Shown here: piece by piece, positions 8,465-17,413 of the stretch
Position numbering within the stretch: the stretch's first letter is position 1
How the letters are laid out: every line of letters begins with the position of its first letter
Assembly (NCBI GenBank): GCA_963791905.1
Contig: CAWBTX010000005.1
Coordinates: 620,001 to 684,000, forward strand
DNA: 64,000 bases
Source: Gaiellasilicea sp963791905
Lineage (GTDB): Bacteria > Actinomycetota > Thermoleophilia > Gaiellales > Gaiellaceae
Direction: 5' to 3'
The notes under the pieces: generated by a model
Told to the model about the DNA's origin: nothing
The model's database searches: none
Seen by the model: only the letters and a program-made list of their open reading frames with translations
Position numbers and translations under genes: made by a program

Positions 8465-9253
8465 TCAGCGAACCGCAGTCGACTTGTGCACCACCCAGCC
8501 GAGGCCCGCGCCGGGTATGCCGGGCAAGCTGCGAAGGTCGGCGAGGCCCGCCCTCAGTTCTTCATCCGTCGCACCAGGCGCTTGGGCCAGTGCGTCGAAT
8601 GCGCTTTCCATCACGTCGGCCGCGTACGACGCCTGGGTGGCCAGGTCGCCGTCTTCCCACCAGTACGGTCGCTCGCCTTCGTCGATCTCGCGGAAGCCGA
8701 CCTCGTCGAGCCATCCGGGTAGGCGTGTGCCGGCATCGCTCCATCCGGACGTCGTCATGGCGTGGACGGTTGCGTGGACCAGCGTCTCGATCGCCGGCGT
8801 CGAGGGGTTGGCGCGGCAGGTCGAGTAGTCGACCTCGATCGCGGTGATTCGGCCGCCGGGAACGAGGACACGCCGCGCCTCGCGGAGCGCGGCGGGCGGG
8901 TCGGCGAGGTGCTCGAGGAACCACATCATCCAGACGTGGCCGAACGACTCGTCGCCGAACGGGAGCGCGAGCGCATCGGCCTCGGTCAGGTCCGCCTCGA
9001 CCCCCGCCCGCCGCAGGTGGCCGCGCGCGAACTCGAGCTGTCTCGGCTCGATGTCGACGCCGGAGAGTCGAACGCCGGGGAACTCCTGCCCGAGGATGGC
9101 GAGCACCGCGCCGACTCCGCAGCCGACGTCGAGCAGGCGCGTTCCGGGGTCGAGCCGGGTGCCGTCGCGGATCAGGCGGTGTCGCCAGTGCTCTGCCTGC
9201 TCGACCAGCCGCTGCTGCTCGCGGGTGCCGTAGCCATGAACGTATTCGGCTAT
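8465..9253 (-). CDS. SAM-dependent methyltransferase, no canonical start codon
   Basis: A class I methyltransferase. Motif I (LLDVGCGVGAVLAIL) binds S-adenosylmethionine, and the acidic loop GVDIEP and ADALALPFGDESFGHVWMMW follow. Motif I lies upstream of the first ATG (9106), so the gene must start earlier. The frame is open back to a TAA at 9263-9265 but has no ATG, GTG or TTG before motif I. The codon ATA at 9251-9253 begins the conserved-looking IAEYVHGYG and sits 6 bases after TAACCT, a plausible -10 element for leaderless transcription. I therefore place the start there; either ATA is used or ATG was miscalled. The gene is convergent with the membrane protein gene, 5 bp away. Confidence 0.75.
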   Translation of the reverse strand: MAEYVHGYGTREQQRLVEQAEHWRHRLIRDGTRLDPGTRLLDVGCGVGAVLAILGQEFPGVRLSGVDIEPRQLEFARGHLRRAGVEADLTEADALALPFGDESFGHVWMMWFLEHLADPPAALREARRVLVPGGRITAIEVDYSTCRANPSTPAIETLVHATVHAMTTSGWSDAGTRLPGWLDEVGFREIDEGERPYWWEDGDLATQASYAADVMESAFDALAQAPGATDEELRAGLADLRSLPGIPGAGLGWVVHKSTAVR

Positions 9254-9315
9254 GCGCCAAGGTTAGGCGCCGCGCGCGACCCTGCGTCGAGCACGTTCCT
9301 CTGTCGTCGACAGGG

Positions 9316-9795
9316 TCAGGCGTCGGAGAGATGCTTCGCGATGGCGTCGAAGAACATGCCCCAGCCGCTCTCCGTGGCCTCGTATTGCTCGGCGGACTGG
9401 TGACCGCGCTGCTCGAAGCGCATCTCGGTCCGCCCGTCGCCGAGATCGGCGAGGACGACGGTGACCAGCTCGTAGACCTCGTCCGGCCGGTCGGAGACCG
9501 TGAACACGAGCCGCTCGGGCTCGACGACCTCCTGGAACTCTCCCTTCCAGTGGATGACGCGGCGCCCGGGCTCGGCGTACATCGTCAGCCGCCACGTGCC
9601 TCCGGGCCGGACGTCCATGGACACCGTGTCGAGCGGCACCTCGGACTGGGTGCCGCCGAACCAGTCGGCGAAGCGCTCGGGCTCGGTCCACTCCTTCCAG
9701 ACGAGCTCTCGCGCCGCGTCGAAGACGCGCGTCACGAAGATTCCAGGCTCACCCGCGGTGTCCGAGGTCGGCTGCTCAGCCACTCCGGGGATCAT
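9316..9795 (-). CDS. AHSA1/SRPBCC-domain protein
   Basis: A 159-residue START-like fold protein of the activator of Hsp90 ATPase homologue 1 (Aha1 C-terminal) family. Visible family blocks are TRVFDAARELVWKEWTEPE at the N-terminus, the FADWFGG segment, and the late ESGWGMFFDAIAKHL. These proteins bind small hydrophobic ligands; the ligand is not known. The start overlaps the ArsR stop by 20 bp, so the two are co-translated. ArsR plus AHSA1 is a frequent actinobacterial pair. Confidence 0.9.
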   Translation of the reverse strand: MIPGVAEQPTSDTAGEPGIFVTRVFDAARELVWKEWTEPERFADWFGGTQSEVPLDTVSMDVRPGGTWRLTMYAEPGRRVIHWKGEFQEVVEPERLVFTVSDRPDEVYELVTVVLADLGDGRTEMRFEQRGHQSAEQYEATESGWGMFFDAIAKHLSDA

Positions 9796-10114
9796 CCCCA
9801 GCGCCGAGGCGCTCGTCGAGTCGGTTGAAGCTGTCCCGCCAGAAGCCGTGATAGCGCTCGAGCCACTCCGCAGCCTGTTTCAGCGGCGCTCCCTGCAGGC
9901 GTGACGGCCGAAACTGCGCGGTGCGACCGCGCTCGATCAGCCCCGCACGCTCTAAGACCTTGAGGTGGCTGGAGACCGCCTGGAGGCTGATCGGGAACGG
10001 CTTTGCGAGGTCGCTCACCGTCGCCTCGCCGCCTTCGGCCAGGCGCGCCAGGATCGCCCTCCGCGTCGGATCGGCGAGGGCGGCGAACGTATGCGTCAAC
10101 TCGTCGGTCGCCAT
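9776..10114 (-). CDS. ArsR-family transcriptional regulator
   Basis: A 112-residue winged-helix repressor. The block HTFAALADPTRRAILARLAE begins the DNA-binding domain and LQAVSSHLKVLERAGLIERG is the recognition helix region. No metal-binding cysteine pair is present, so it belongs to the non-metal ArsR group that partners AHSA1 proteins. It is divergent from the RibD-like gene across a 77-bp gap that contains the AT-rich TCTATTCTATTCCTCAATTG, a likely promoter-operator region for both genes. Confidence 0.9.
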   Translation of the reverse strand: MATDELTHTFAALADPTRRAILARLAEGGEATVSDLAKPFPISLQAVSSHLKVLERAGLIERGRTAQFRPSRLQGAPLKQAAEWLERYHGFWRDSFNRLDERLGAGDDPRSG

Positions 10115-10191
10115 GACCCATCGTCTATTCTATTCCTCAATTGAATGATTGAGCAGCGTACAGGCGGGTCCGGACCGAAGGGAGGAGCGGC

Positions 10192-10761
10192 ATGGGCAAG
10201 ATCGTGGTGACCGAGTTCGTCTCGCTCGACGGCGTCGTCGAGGCGCCGGGCGGGGGCGAGGGGTTCAAGCACGACGGGTGGTCGTTCGAGATCGAGCGCG
10301 GGGAGGAGGGCAACCAGTTCAAGCTCGACGAGACGATGTCGTCCGAGGCGTTGCTGCTCGGGCGCGTGACCTACGAGGGCTTCGCCGCGGCCTGGCCGTC
10401 GCGGACGGGCGAGTTCGCAGACAAGTTCAACTCGATGCCGAAGTACGTCGTCTCCTCGACGCTCGAGAGCCCGGAGTGGAGCAACACGACGGTGCTCGCA
10501 GGCGACGTCGCGGAGGAGGTCGCGAAGCTGAAGGGCGCGCTGGAAGGCGACATCGTCGTCCACGGCAGCCCCCGGCTCGTGCAGACGCTGATCGACCGCG
10601 ACCTGGTGGACGAGCTGAGGCTCATGGTGTTCCCGGTCGTGCTCGGAGCCGGGAAGAGGCTCTTCGACGGGACGAGCGACAAGAAGCCGCTGCGGCTCGT
10701 CAGCTCGAAGGTCGTCGGCGACGGCGTGGCCATCCTCGTCTACGAGCCGGCGGCGAAGTGA
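10192..10761 (+). CDS. Dihydrofolate reductase family protein (RibD C-terminal type)
   Basis: A 189-residue RibD_C-like reductase. The start KIVVTEFVSLDGVVEAPGG, the LLGRVTYEGFAAAWP block and the end VDELRLMVFPVVLGAGKRLF are family hallmarks. Members use NAD(P)H; their substrates are mostly unknown. The ATG follows GGGAGGAGCGGC. It is divergent from the ArsR/AHSA1 pair and may be under ArsR control. A paralogue lies at 17414-17977. Confidence 0.88.
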   Translation: MGKIVVTEFVSLDGVVEAPGGGEGFKHDGWSFEIERGEEGNQFKLDETMSSEALLLGRVTYEGFAAAWPSRTGEFADKFNSMPKYVVSSTLESPEWSNTTVLAGDVAEEVAKLKGALEGDIVVHGSPRLVQTLIDRDLVDELRLMVFPVVLGAGKRLFDGTSDKKPLRLVSSKVVGDGVAILVYEPAAK

Positions 10762-10785
10762 CGGACGTCGAAGGAGCAGATCAGG

Positions 10786-11682
10786 TCAAGCGCCGACCGT
10801 GACCGCGACCTCACGTGCGACCGCGAGGAACGCGGCCACGGTCGGCGACGTCTCGTCCGACCGCGAGAGGACGCATGTCTCGAGCCGGGCGGTGGGCTCT
10901 TCGAGCGGCACGGCGACGACACCCACGGGGAGCTCCCGTGCGACGGACTCGGGCGCGAGGGCGACTACGGGGACGTCGGCGAGGACGCGAAGCTCCCAGC
11001 CCGTGTGGAACGACTCTGGCCGGATCGTCGGCTCGAAGCCCGCGTGCCGACAGACGCCGACGATCGTGTCGTAGAGCCGGGGCGCGAGCTCGCGCGGAAA
11101 GACGACGAACGCTTCTCCCGCAAGCAAGCCGACGTCGATCGCCTTCTTTCCCGCCAGCGGATGCCCGCCACCGAGCAACACGACCACGTGCTCGGCGCGG
11201 ATCGGCTCGTAGGCCACGTCAACTGCGATCTCCGGGCAAAGGGAAATTGCGACGTCGATCGCACCGGCACGCAACGAGGCGGGCATGCGCGAGTTCCACA
11301 TCTCCTCGGTGAGCAACTCCGCCTCGGGCAGCTGCTCGCGGAAGGCGCGGCCGAGCGCCGGCAGCGTCTCGAAGCGCGCGCTCCAGCTGAAGGCGACCCG
11401 CAGGCTGCCGAGCTCGCCGGCGCCTGCGCGCCTCGCGGCTGCGACCGCGCGTTCGGCTTCTGCGAGCGTGCGGCGTGCCCCGTCGAGCAGCACCGAGCCG
11501 GCCTCGGTCAGCGTCACCTCTCGCGGGCTGCGCACGAACAGCACCGTCCCGAGCTCCGCCTCGAGCTGCCGGATCGCGACGCTGAGAGGCGGCTGCGCCA
11601 TCTGCAGCCGACGCGCAGCGCGGCTGAAGTTGAGCTCCTCCGCGACCGCCACGAAGTAGCGGAGATGACGCAGCTCGGGCAT
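10786..11682 (-). CDS. LysR-family transcriptional regulator
   Basis: A 298-residue LTTR. The N-terminal helix-turn-helix includes FVAVAEELNFSRAARRLQMA, followed by SVAIRQLEAELGTVLFVRS. Residues about 90-290 form the type 2 periplasmic-binding-like effector domain. It is divergent from the MFS gene across 181 bp, the standard layout for an LTTR and its target. TAGGCT, a possible -10, lies 12 bases before the ATG, giving a very short leader. The effector is unknown. Confidence 0.92.
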   Translation of the reverse strand: MPELRHLRYFVAVAEELNFSRAARRLQMAQPPLSVAIRQLEAELGTVLFVRSPREVTLTEAGSVLLDGARRTLAEAERAVAAARRAGAGELGSLRVAFSWSARFETLPALGRAFREQLPEAELLTEEMWNSRMPASLRAGAIDVAISLCPEIAVDVAYEPIRAEHVVVLLGGGHPLAGKKAIDVGLLAGEAFVVFPRELAPRLYDTIVGVCRHAGFEPTIRPESFHTGWELRVLADVPVVALAPESVARELPVGVVAVPLEEPTARLETCVLSRSDETSPTVAAFLAVAREVAVTVGA

Positions 11683-11863
11683 CGGCGTGCCGTCAGCCTA
11701 GCGCCGCCATAGCGAACGGATCTAGCGCTAGACCCAATCGGTGTTCCGTGCGGATGCGCCGCGCACCTAGCCTCGACGGTAGTGACGTGCGTACCGATGG
11801 ATTTGCGCCGCAGCCACGGTCTTAGAGATACGTGCCGTACCACACGAACCTCAGACGAAGCCC

Positions 11864-13438
11864 ATGACGACCGCCGACACTCCCCGGGCGGGACGGCGCG
11901 AATGGATCGGCCTCGCCGTCATCGCGCTTCCTTGCCTGCTGTACTCGATGGACCTGACTGTCCTCTACCTCGCGGTGCCCTCGCTGACGGCGGAGCTCGA
12001 GCCTTCCAGTGCGGAGCTGCTGTGGATCACGGACATCTACGGCTTCTTCCTCGCCGGGTTCCTGATCACCATGGGCACGCTTGGCGACCGCATCGGCCGC
12101 CGCCGCCTGCTCCTCATCGGCGCCGCCGCGTTCGGCGTCGGCTCGGTGGCCGCAGCGTTCTCGACGAGCGTCGAGATGCTGATCGTGACTCGCGCGTTGC
12201 TCGGGATCGCCGCGGCGACGCTCGCTCCCTCGACGCTGTCCCTGATCCGGAACATGTTCCTCGACCCGGAGCAACGAACCTTCGCGATCGGCGTGTGGGC
12301 GACGAGCTTCTCCGTCGGCGCTGCGCTGGGCCCGCTGCTGGGCGGAGTGCTCCTCGAGTTCTTCTGGTGGGGCTCCGTCTTCCTCCTGGCGGTGCCGGTG
12401 ATGCTGTTGCTGCTGGTGCTCGGCCCCAGGTTGCTGCCCGAGTACCGCGACCCCGACGCCGGCCGCCTCGATCTCGTCAGCGCCGGGCTCTCATCGTCGC
12501 CGTGCTCGCAGTGATCTACGGGCTCAAGGAGATCGCCGACGCACGGTGTCGAGGGCAGTCCTCTGGTCGCGATCGCCGTGGGCGTCCTCGTCGGCCTCGT
12601 GTTCGTGCGGCGGCAGCGCACGCTGCGGGACCCTCTGATCGACCTGCACCTGTTCCGCAGCCCGACCTTCAGCGCCTCCCTCGCCGCGAACACGCTGAGC
12701 ATCGCGATCGCGTTCGGGATCTTCCTCTTCATCGCCCAGTACCTGCAGCTCGTGCTCGGCTACTCGCCGCTCGAGGCAGGGCTGTGGACCGTGCCTTCGG
12801 CCGGTGGGTTCATCGCCGGCTCGATGCTGGCGCCGCTGCTCGTGCGCAGGATCCGCCCGGCCTACGTCGTCGCGGGAGCATTCGTGCTCGCCGCCGCCGG
12901 TCTCGTGCTGCTGGCCCAGGTCGAGGCAGGATCGAGCGTCGCGCTGGTGGTCGTCGGATCGGTCGTGATCGCGCTCGGAGTCGCGCCCCCGGTCACGCTC
13001 GGAACCGATCTGGTCGTCGGCTCCGTGCCACCGGAACGAGCCGGCGTCGCGTCGGGGCTGTCGGAGACGGGCGCCGAGCTCGGCGGCGCGCTCGGCATCG
13101 CCGTGCTGGGAAGCATCGGCGTCGCCGTCTACCGGAGCGAGGTTGCCGACGCCGTTCCGAGTGGCGTGCCGGCGGACGCGTCCGAGGCGGCCGAGGACAC
13201 GCTCGCCGGCGCAACCGAGGCCGTGGAGAGCCTGCCTGCAGAGCTGGGCAACACTCTGCTCGCGGCGGCCCAGGATGCCTTCACGCAGGGGTTCCAGGTG
13301 GCGGCGCTCGCCGGTGCCGCCGTGGCCGTGGCGACGGCGATCATGGCCGCGATCTTCCTCCGGCGGACGGGGCGGGGGTCACCAGAGGGGGAGAGCATCC
13401 CAGCCGCGGAAGCGGCGATCGGCACGATGTCTTCCTGA
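11864..13438 (+). CDS. MFS drug-efflux-type transporter (two compensating frameshifts)
   Basis: A DHA2 (EmrB/QacA-like) proton antiporter of about 525 codons. The N-terminus has the family signature around GTLGDRIGRRRLLLIGAAAF (loop 2-3). The frame breaks near 12488, where CTCTC replaces an expected CTGCTC, passes through the hydrophobic LIVAVLAVIYGLKEIAD in a second frame, and returns to the first frame near 12543. It then runs intact to 13438. Both halves are therefore in register and a 55-base stretch is out of frame. Two sequencing indels explain this better than decay. It is probably controlled by the divergent LysR protein. A loop rich in Ala/Glu at residues about 420-450 precedes the last helix. 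Confidence 0.85.
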
Positions 13439-13453
13439 GGAGGTGCGGACGAA

Positions 13454-14216
13454 GTGACCGACACGCAGGGAGTACCGGAGCACGAGCCGACGCTCTTCGA
13501 GTGGGCGGGCGGCTTACCCGCGCTGACGAGGATGACCCGCATCTTCTACGGGAAGCACGTCCCGAACGATCCGCTCCTCGCGCCGCTCTTCGCGGACATG
13601 GCGCCCGACCACCCGGAGCGGGTGGCCGCCTGGCTCGCCGAGGTCTTCGGCGGCCCGAAGGTCTACAGCGAGGGCTACGGCGGTTACGAGCGGATGGTCT
13701 CGCGGCACCTGGGGAAGGCGCTGCGGGAGGAGCAGCGCGCCCGCTGGGTGCAGCTCCTCTGCCAGTCCGCGGACGAGGCAGGGCTGCCGGTGGATCCCGA
13801 GTGGCGCGCGGCATTCGTCGCCTATCTCGAGTGGGGGTCGCGGATCGCGGTCGAGAACTCGCAGCCGGGCGCGCATCCGCCTCCGCACATGCCGGTGCCG
13901 CGCTGGTGGTGGGTCTGCGACGCGACGCCGGGCTCTCGGGTGTCGGCGCTGCGCCGAGGAGGCCGCGCCACCGTCCGAGCTCCCTGGGCTGGACGAGAGC
14001 GTTGGCTTTCAACGGCACATCAAGCCGCTCTTCCGCGAAGTCGACCGACGGTCGATGCGCTTCGCGTTCGACCTCTGGTCGTACGAGGACGTCGCCGCGC
14101 ACGCCGACGCGATCCTGGACCGGCTGCGGGCCGGGACGATGCCCTGCGACGGTTCGTGGCCGGACGGAAAGGTCGATGTCTTCGCGCGCTGGATCGCGTC
14201 GGGAGCACCCGAGTAG
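13454..14216 (+). CDS. Group II truncated haemoglobin with C-terminal extension (frameshifted)
   Basis: The GTG at 13454, 15 bp after the MFS stop and preceded by AGGAGG, opens a 2/2 haemoglobin. TLFEWAGGLPALTRMTRIFY is helix A-B, and YERMVSRHLGKAL contains the proximal histidine near residue 85. The frame is lost at about 13945, after MPVPRWWWVCDATPGS. In another frame it continues EEAAPPSELPGLDE and then an extra domain of about 65 residues (HIKPLFREVDRRSMRFAFDL, later MPCDGSWP and FARWIASGAPE), ending at TAG 14216. The extension resembles a small domain I also know as a stand-alone protein. Expected roles are oxygen or NO binding. It is co-transcribed with the metallo-hydrolase. Confidence 0.8.
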
Positions 14217-14238
14217 GAACGAAAGAGAGGAGAAGGAG

Positions 14239-15075
14239 ATGACCCACGAGCCTGTCGTGCACAGATTCCCCGTCCAGCAGGAGGGTGCGTTCGTCAACGC
14301 ATACCTCGTCGAGACGGCCGCGGGAGTCGTGGCCGTCGACTCACAGCTGACGGTCTCGGAGAGCCGGGCGATGCGCCGGGCGTTGGAGCAGCTCGGCAAG
14401 CCCTTGCAGGCGGTGCTGCTCACGCACTCCCACCCGGACCACTACGCCGGACTCGCGCAGCTCGTCGCGCGGGACGACGTTCCGATCATCGCGCCGCAGG
14501 GCGTGATCGACACGATTGCCCGGGACGATGGGGTGAAGGACGCGATCGTCGGGCCGATGTTCGGAGACGAGTGGCCGAGCACGCGGATCTTCCCGAACAC
14601 GCCGATCCGCGACGGCGAGAGCCTGACCTTCGACGGCGTCGAGTTCACCGTCATCGACCTGGGGCCGAGCGAATCGCCGCACGACAGCCCCTGGATCATG
14701 GGAGCCGACGCCAAGACCGTCTTCCTCGGCGACCAGATCTACGACCACAGGCACTGCTTTCTCGGGGACGGCTTCCACCGCGAGTGGCTCGCGAACATCG
14801 CGACGCTCCGCGAGCGCTTCCCGGCCGACGCGACGTTCCACATCGGTCACGGTGGGCCGGTCGGCGGCGAGATGTGGGACTGGCAGCGCGGCTACATCGA
14901 GACGTTCGTCGCCGCCGTCGGTGAAGCGGACTGGGCGGAGCCGGAGCAGGCGAAGGCCGCCGTCGTCGCTCGGATGAAGGAGTACGAGCCGAGCGACGAG
15001 CTCCAGTTCCTGATGGAGCTCAGCATCGAACCGGTCGCAGAGCAACTGGGGCTGCGGGCGCCCGCCGCCGGCTGA
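14239..15075 (+). CDS. MBL-fold metallo-hydrolase
   Basis: A 278-residue metallo-beta-lactamase-fold protein. The metal motif THSHPDH (His63, His65, Asp67, His68) is intact, with FLGDQIYDHRH and HIGHGGP as the later ligand regions. Residue 1 is set by GGAGAAGGAG directly before the ATG at 14239. It follows the haemoglobin gene by 22 bp and its stop overlaps the next ATG (TGATG). A hydrolase of glyoxalase-II or lactonase type is likely; the substrate is unknown. Pairing with a globin suggests a nitrosative or oxidative stress role, which is inference. Confidence 0.9.
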   Translation: MTHEPVVHRFPVQQEGAFVNAYLVETAAGVVAVDSQLTVSESRAMRRALEQLGKPLQAVLLTHSHPDHYAGLAQLVARDDVPIIAPQGVIDTIARDDGVKDAIVGPMFGDEWPSTRIFPNTPIRDGESLTFDGVEFTVIDLGPSESPHDSPWIMGADAKTVFLGDQIYDHRHCFLGDGFHREWLANIATLRERFPADATFHIGHGGPVGGEMWDWQRGYIETFVAAVGEADWAEPEQAKAAVVARMKEYEPSDELQFLMELSIEPVAEQLGLRAPAAG

Positions 15076-15566
15076 TGGCCGTTGCAGAGCCCGACGACGG
15101 CGCCAGGTCGGCCTTCGTCTACCAGGAGGCGCTGCGCGGGCTGCTCCAGCAACAAGCCGCGGTCGAGAGCCTGCACGGTCGGGCGGCGACTCTCATCTTC
15201 GCCGCCTCGTTCGCCAGCTCGCTCCTCGGCGCTCGCGCGCTCGAGGACGGCGTCGGCGCCTGGGACTGGATCGCGCTCGGGCTGCTGGTCGCGATCGGCG
15301 CCCTGGCCGTCTTCCTGCTCTGGCCGTACTACAACCTCAGGTTTCGCTTCGACCCCGAGGATCTGCTCGCGCGCTACGTCGACGTCGCCCGGCCGCCGCC
15401 GATGCCGGCGATCCACCGCGAGCTGGCGCTGCAGATCAAGTCCGACTGGCGGCAGAACGGCCGCATCGTGCGGCGCCTCCGCGAGGCGCTGCAGGTCGCG
15501 CTGATCCTGCTGCTCCTCGAGATCGTGGCCTGGCTCGTCTCGATCGCCGACGCGAGCAACGCCTAG
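15075..15566 (+). CDS. Hypothetical two-helix membrane protein
   Basis: A 163-residue protein with hydrophobic segments near residues 40-58 and 66-84 and another near 138-157. A soluble charged stretch with RFRFDPEDLLARYVDVA lies between. The ATG overlaps the metallo-hydrolase stop codon as TGATG, so it is translationally coupled. The pattern matches small uncharacterised actinobacterial membrane proteins with a SLATT-like layout; the assignment is tentative. Confidence 0.75.
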   Translation: MAVAEPDDGARSAFVYQEALRGLLQQQAAVESLHGRAATLIFAASFASSLLGARALEDGVGAWDWIALGLLVAIGALAVFLLWPYYNLRFRFDPEDLLARYVDVARPPPMPAIHRELALQIKSDWRQNGRIVRRLREALQVALILLLLEIVAWLVSIADASNA

Positions 15567-15572
15567 CGCGGC

Positions 15573-15599
15573 GCCGCAGGCGCACGCACGCCTTGCGGC
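15573..15599 (+). terminator. Hairpin at end of the MFS-globin-hydrolase operon
   Basis: GCCGCAGGCG and CGCCTTGCGGC pair over 10 bp with one bulge and a 6-base loop, 7 bp after the stop codon. There is no clear T-tract, so its terminator function is uncertain. Confidence 0.4.
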
Positions 15600-15612
15600 T
15601 CCGTTGACCTTG

Positions 15613-15630
15613 TGCTTCTATGCATAGCAC
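15613..15630. promoter_or_regulatory. Dyad symmetry before padR, possible autoregulatory site
   Basis: GTGCTTCTATGCATAGCAC contains the perfect 10-bp palindrome CTATGCATAG flanked by GTGC and GCAC. It lies about 20 bp upstream of the padR start and is unusually AT-rich for this genome. PadR proteins commonly bind such dyads in their own promoters. No binding data can be inferred from the sequence alone. Confidence 0.35.
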
Positions 15631-15649
15631 TTCAAGCCGTGGAGGCGGT

Positions 15650-16009
15650 ATGCGCATCGACAAGGATCTCGTCGCGGCCTCGGCGACGCCGCTCGTGCTC
15701 GCAATCCTGGCGGAGGGCGAGAGCTACGGCTACGCCATCCTGAAGCGGGTGCGTGCGCTCTCCGGCGGCGAGCTCGAGTGGACTGACGGGATGCTCTACC
15801 CGCTGCTCCACCGCCTCAGCCGGCTGGGGTACGTGACGACGGAGTGGCGAACGCCGGCGGAAGGTCGTCGCCGCAGGTACTACGCGATCACCGATGAGGG
15901 ACGAACAGCGCTCGCAAACCAGCAACGGCAATGGGTGGCGGTCACCCGGGCGCTGAACGACGTCTGGCCGGGCTCGGGCGGGGTGCTGACGGCTCTCGGC
16001 GAGGCGTGA
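15650..16009 (+). CDS. PadR-family transcriptional regulator
   Basis: A 119-residue PadR/s1-subfamily regulator. VLAILAEGESYGYAILKRV begins the winged helix, WTDGMLYPLLHRLSRLGYV is the recognition helix and the wing contains RRRRYYAITDEGR. The ATG at 15650 follows GGAGG; another ATG lies at 15620. The gene is followed after 3 bp by a permease-prefix membrane protein, the usual PadR partner. Confidence 0.92.
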   Translation: MRIDKDLVAASATPLVLAILAEGESYGYAILKRVRALSGGELEWTDGMLYPLLHRLSRLGYVTTEWRTPAEGRRRRYYAITDEGRTALANQQRQWVAVTRALNDVWPGSGGVLTALGEA

Positions 16010-16012
16010 GCG

Positions 16013-17353
16013 ATGGAGAGCATGGAGTCACAGATCGCAGAGTGGCGCGCGTACGTCACGAACGCCCCGGGCGTCAACGGACACGACGTCGATGAGCTGG
16101 AGGATCATCTTCGTCACCAGATCGCCGAGCTGAACGCGGCCGGCCTCACAGCCGAGGAGGCGTTCCTGATCGGCGTGAAACGGCTCGGGGACGTCGACGG
16201 CCTGTCGCGAGAGTACGCGCGCGAGCACAGCGGCCGACTCTGGAAACAGCTCCTCGTGAGCGGCGACGACGAGCCGGCGCGCGCGGCCAGCGGCTGGTTC
16301 GAGACGCTCGTCTTCGCTGCGGCTGCGGCCGTCGTGATCCAGATTGCCTGCCTCGCTGCCGACTTCCCCGACGAGGAGCCGAGCTGGCTGGCGCGGAACG
16401 TCGGTCTGTTCGTGTTGCCGTTCCTCGCCGGGTACTTCGCCCGCCGACGGCAGCTCGACACCCGGCAATGGGTGCTGGCGGCGGTGCCGTTCGTGCTGGC
16501 TGCACTCGTGGTCAACCTCTATCCGTACGGTGCGGACTCCGACACCGAGGCCCTCGTCGCGCTCCATCTGCCCGTCGTCCTCTGGTTCGTCGTCGCCTAC
16601 CCGTACATGGGCGGCACGGTCCAATCGCACGAGCGGCGCATGGACTTCGTCCGCTTCACGGGCGAGTGGTTCATCTACTACGTGCTGATCGCGCTCGGGG
16701 GTGGCGTGCTCATCGGCTTGACCGCGGGGATCCTCGAACCCACGGGTGTCGACGTCGACCGGATCGCTGAGGTGGTGCTGCCCTCGGGAGCGGCGGGTGC
16801 CGTGATCGTGGCCGCGTGGCTCGTCGAGTCGAAGCAGCGCGTCGTGGAGAACATGGCGCCGGTGCTGACGATGCTCTTCACGCCGCTGTTCGCGGTGATG
16901 TTGGCCGGCGCGGCCGTCGTCTACGCCGTGACCGGGCTCGGCGGCGCGTTCGATCGCGAGCTCCTCAGCGTCTTCGACGCCCTGCTGCTGGTCGTTTTCG
17001 CGCTCGTCCTGTACGGGATGTCCGCGCGGGACCCGTCCACGTCGCCCGATTGGATGGACCGCATCCAGTTGGTCGCCGTCGTCAGCGCCCTCGTGCTCGA
17101 CGCGATGGTGCTCGGCTCGATGGTCGCTCGGATCGGCGAGCTCGGGTTCACCCCGAATCGAACGGCAGCACTCGGCCTCAACCTCGTCCTGCTCGTGAAC
17201 CTGGCCGGGGCCGCTTTGCTGTCCGCCCGATTCCTCACACGACGCAGCACGCTCCACCGGCTCGAGCGCTGGCAGACGTCCTACCTGCCCGTCTTCGCCC
17301 TGTGGGCCGCCACGGTTGTGGTCGTCCTCCCACCGCTGTTCGCCTTCGACTGA
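16013..17353 (+). CDS. Permease-prefix-domain membrane protein
   Basis: A 446-residue protein. Residues 1-85 form a soluble permease-prefix domain with the pattern VDELEDHLRHQIAELNAAGL and the EEAFLIGVKRLGD block. About ten transmembrane helices follow (DUF4153-like arrangement). It is co-transcribed with padR. In this pairing the membrane protein is thought to act with the repressor in envelope stress or efflux, but its biochemical role is not established. Confidence 0.82.
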   Translation: MESMESQIAEWRAYVTNAPGVNGHDVDELEDHLRHQIAELNAAGLTAEEAFLIGVKRLGDVDGLSREYAREHSGRLWKQLLVSGDDEPARAASGWFETLVFAAAAAVVIQIACLAADFPDEEPSWLARNVGLFVLPFLAGYFARRRQLDTRQWVLAAVPFVLAALVVNLYPYGADSDTEALVALHLPVVLWFVVAYPYMGGTVQSHERRMDFVRFTGEWFIYYVLIALGGGVLIGLTAGILEPTGVDVDRIAEVVLPSGAAGAVIVAAWLVESKQRVVENMAPVLTMLFTPLFAVMLAGAAVVYAVTGLGGAFDRELLSVFDALLLVVFALVLYGMSARDPSTSPDWMDRIQLVAVVSALVLDAMVLGSMVARIGELGFTPNRTAALGLNLVLLVNLAGAALLSARFLTRRSTLHRLERWQTSYLPVFALWAATVVVVLPPLFAFD

Positions 17354-17413
17354 TCGCACGCCGCGATGAGTTCGGGAGCGTCAGCCGGTCTCATCAGAAA
17401 ACAAGGAGGCGGC

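Noticed and set aside
11782..14238. Plus-strand frame running upstream of the metallo-hydrolase
   Set aside because: It is an out-of-frame shadow of the MFS and globin genes, rich in Arg/Pro. Only the part from 14239 has family motifs and a ribosome site.
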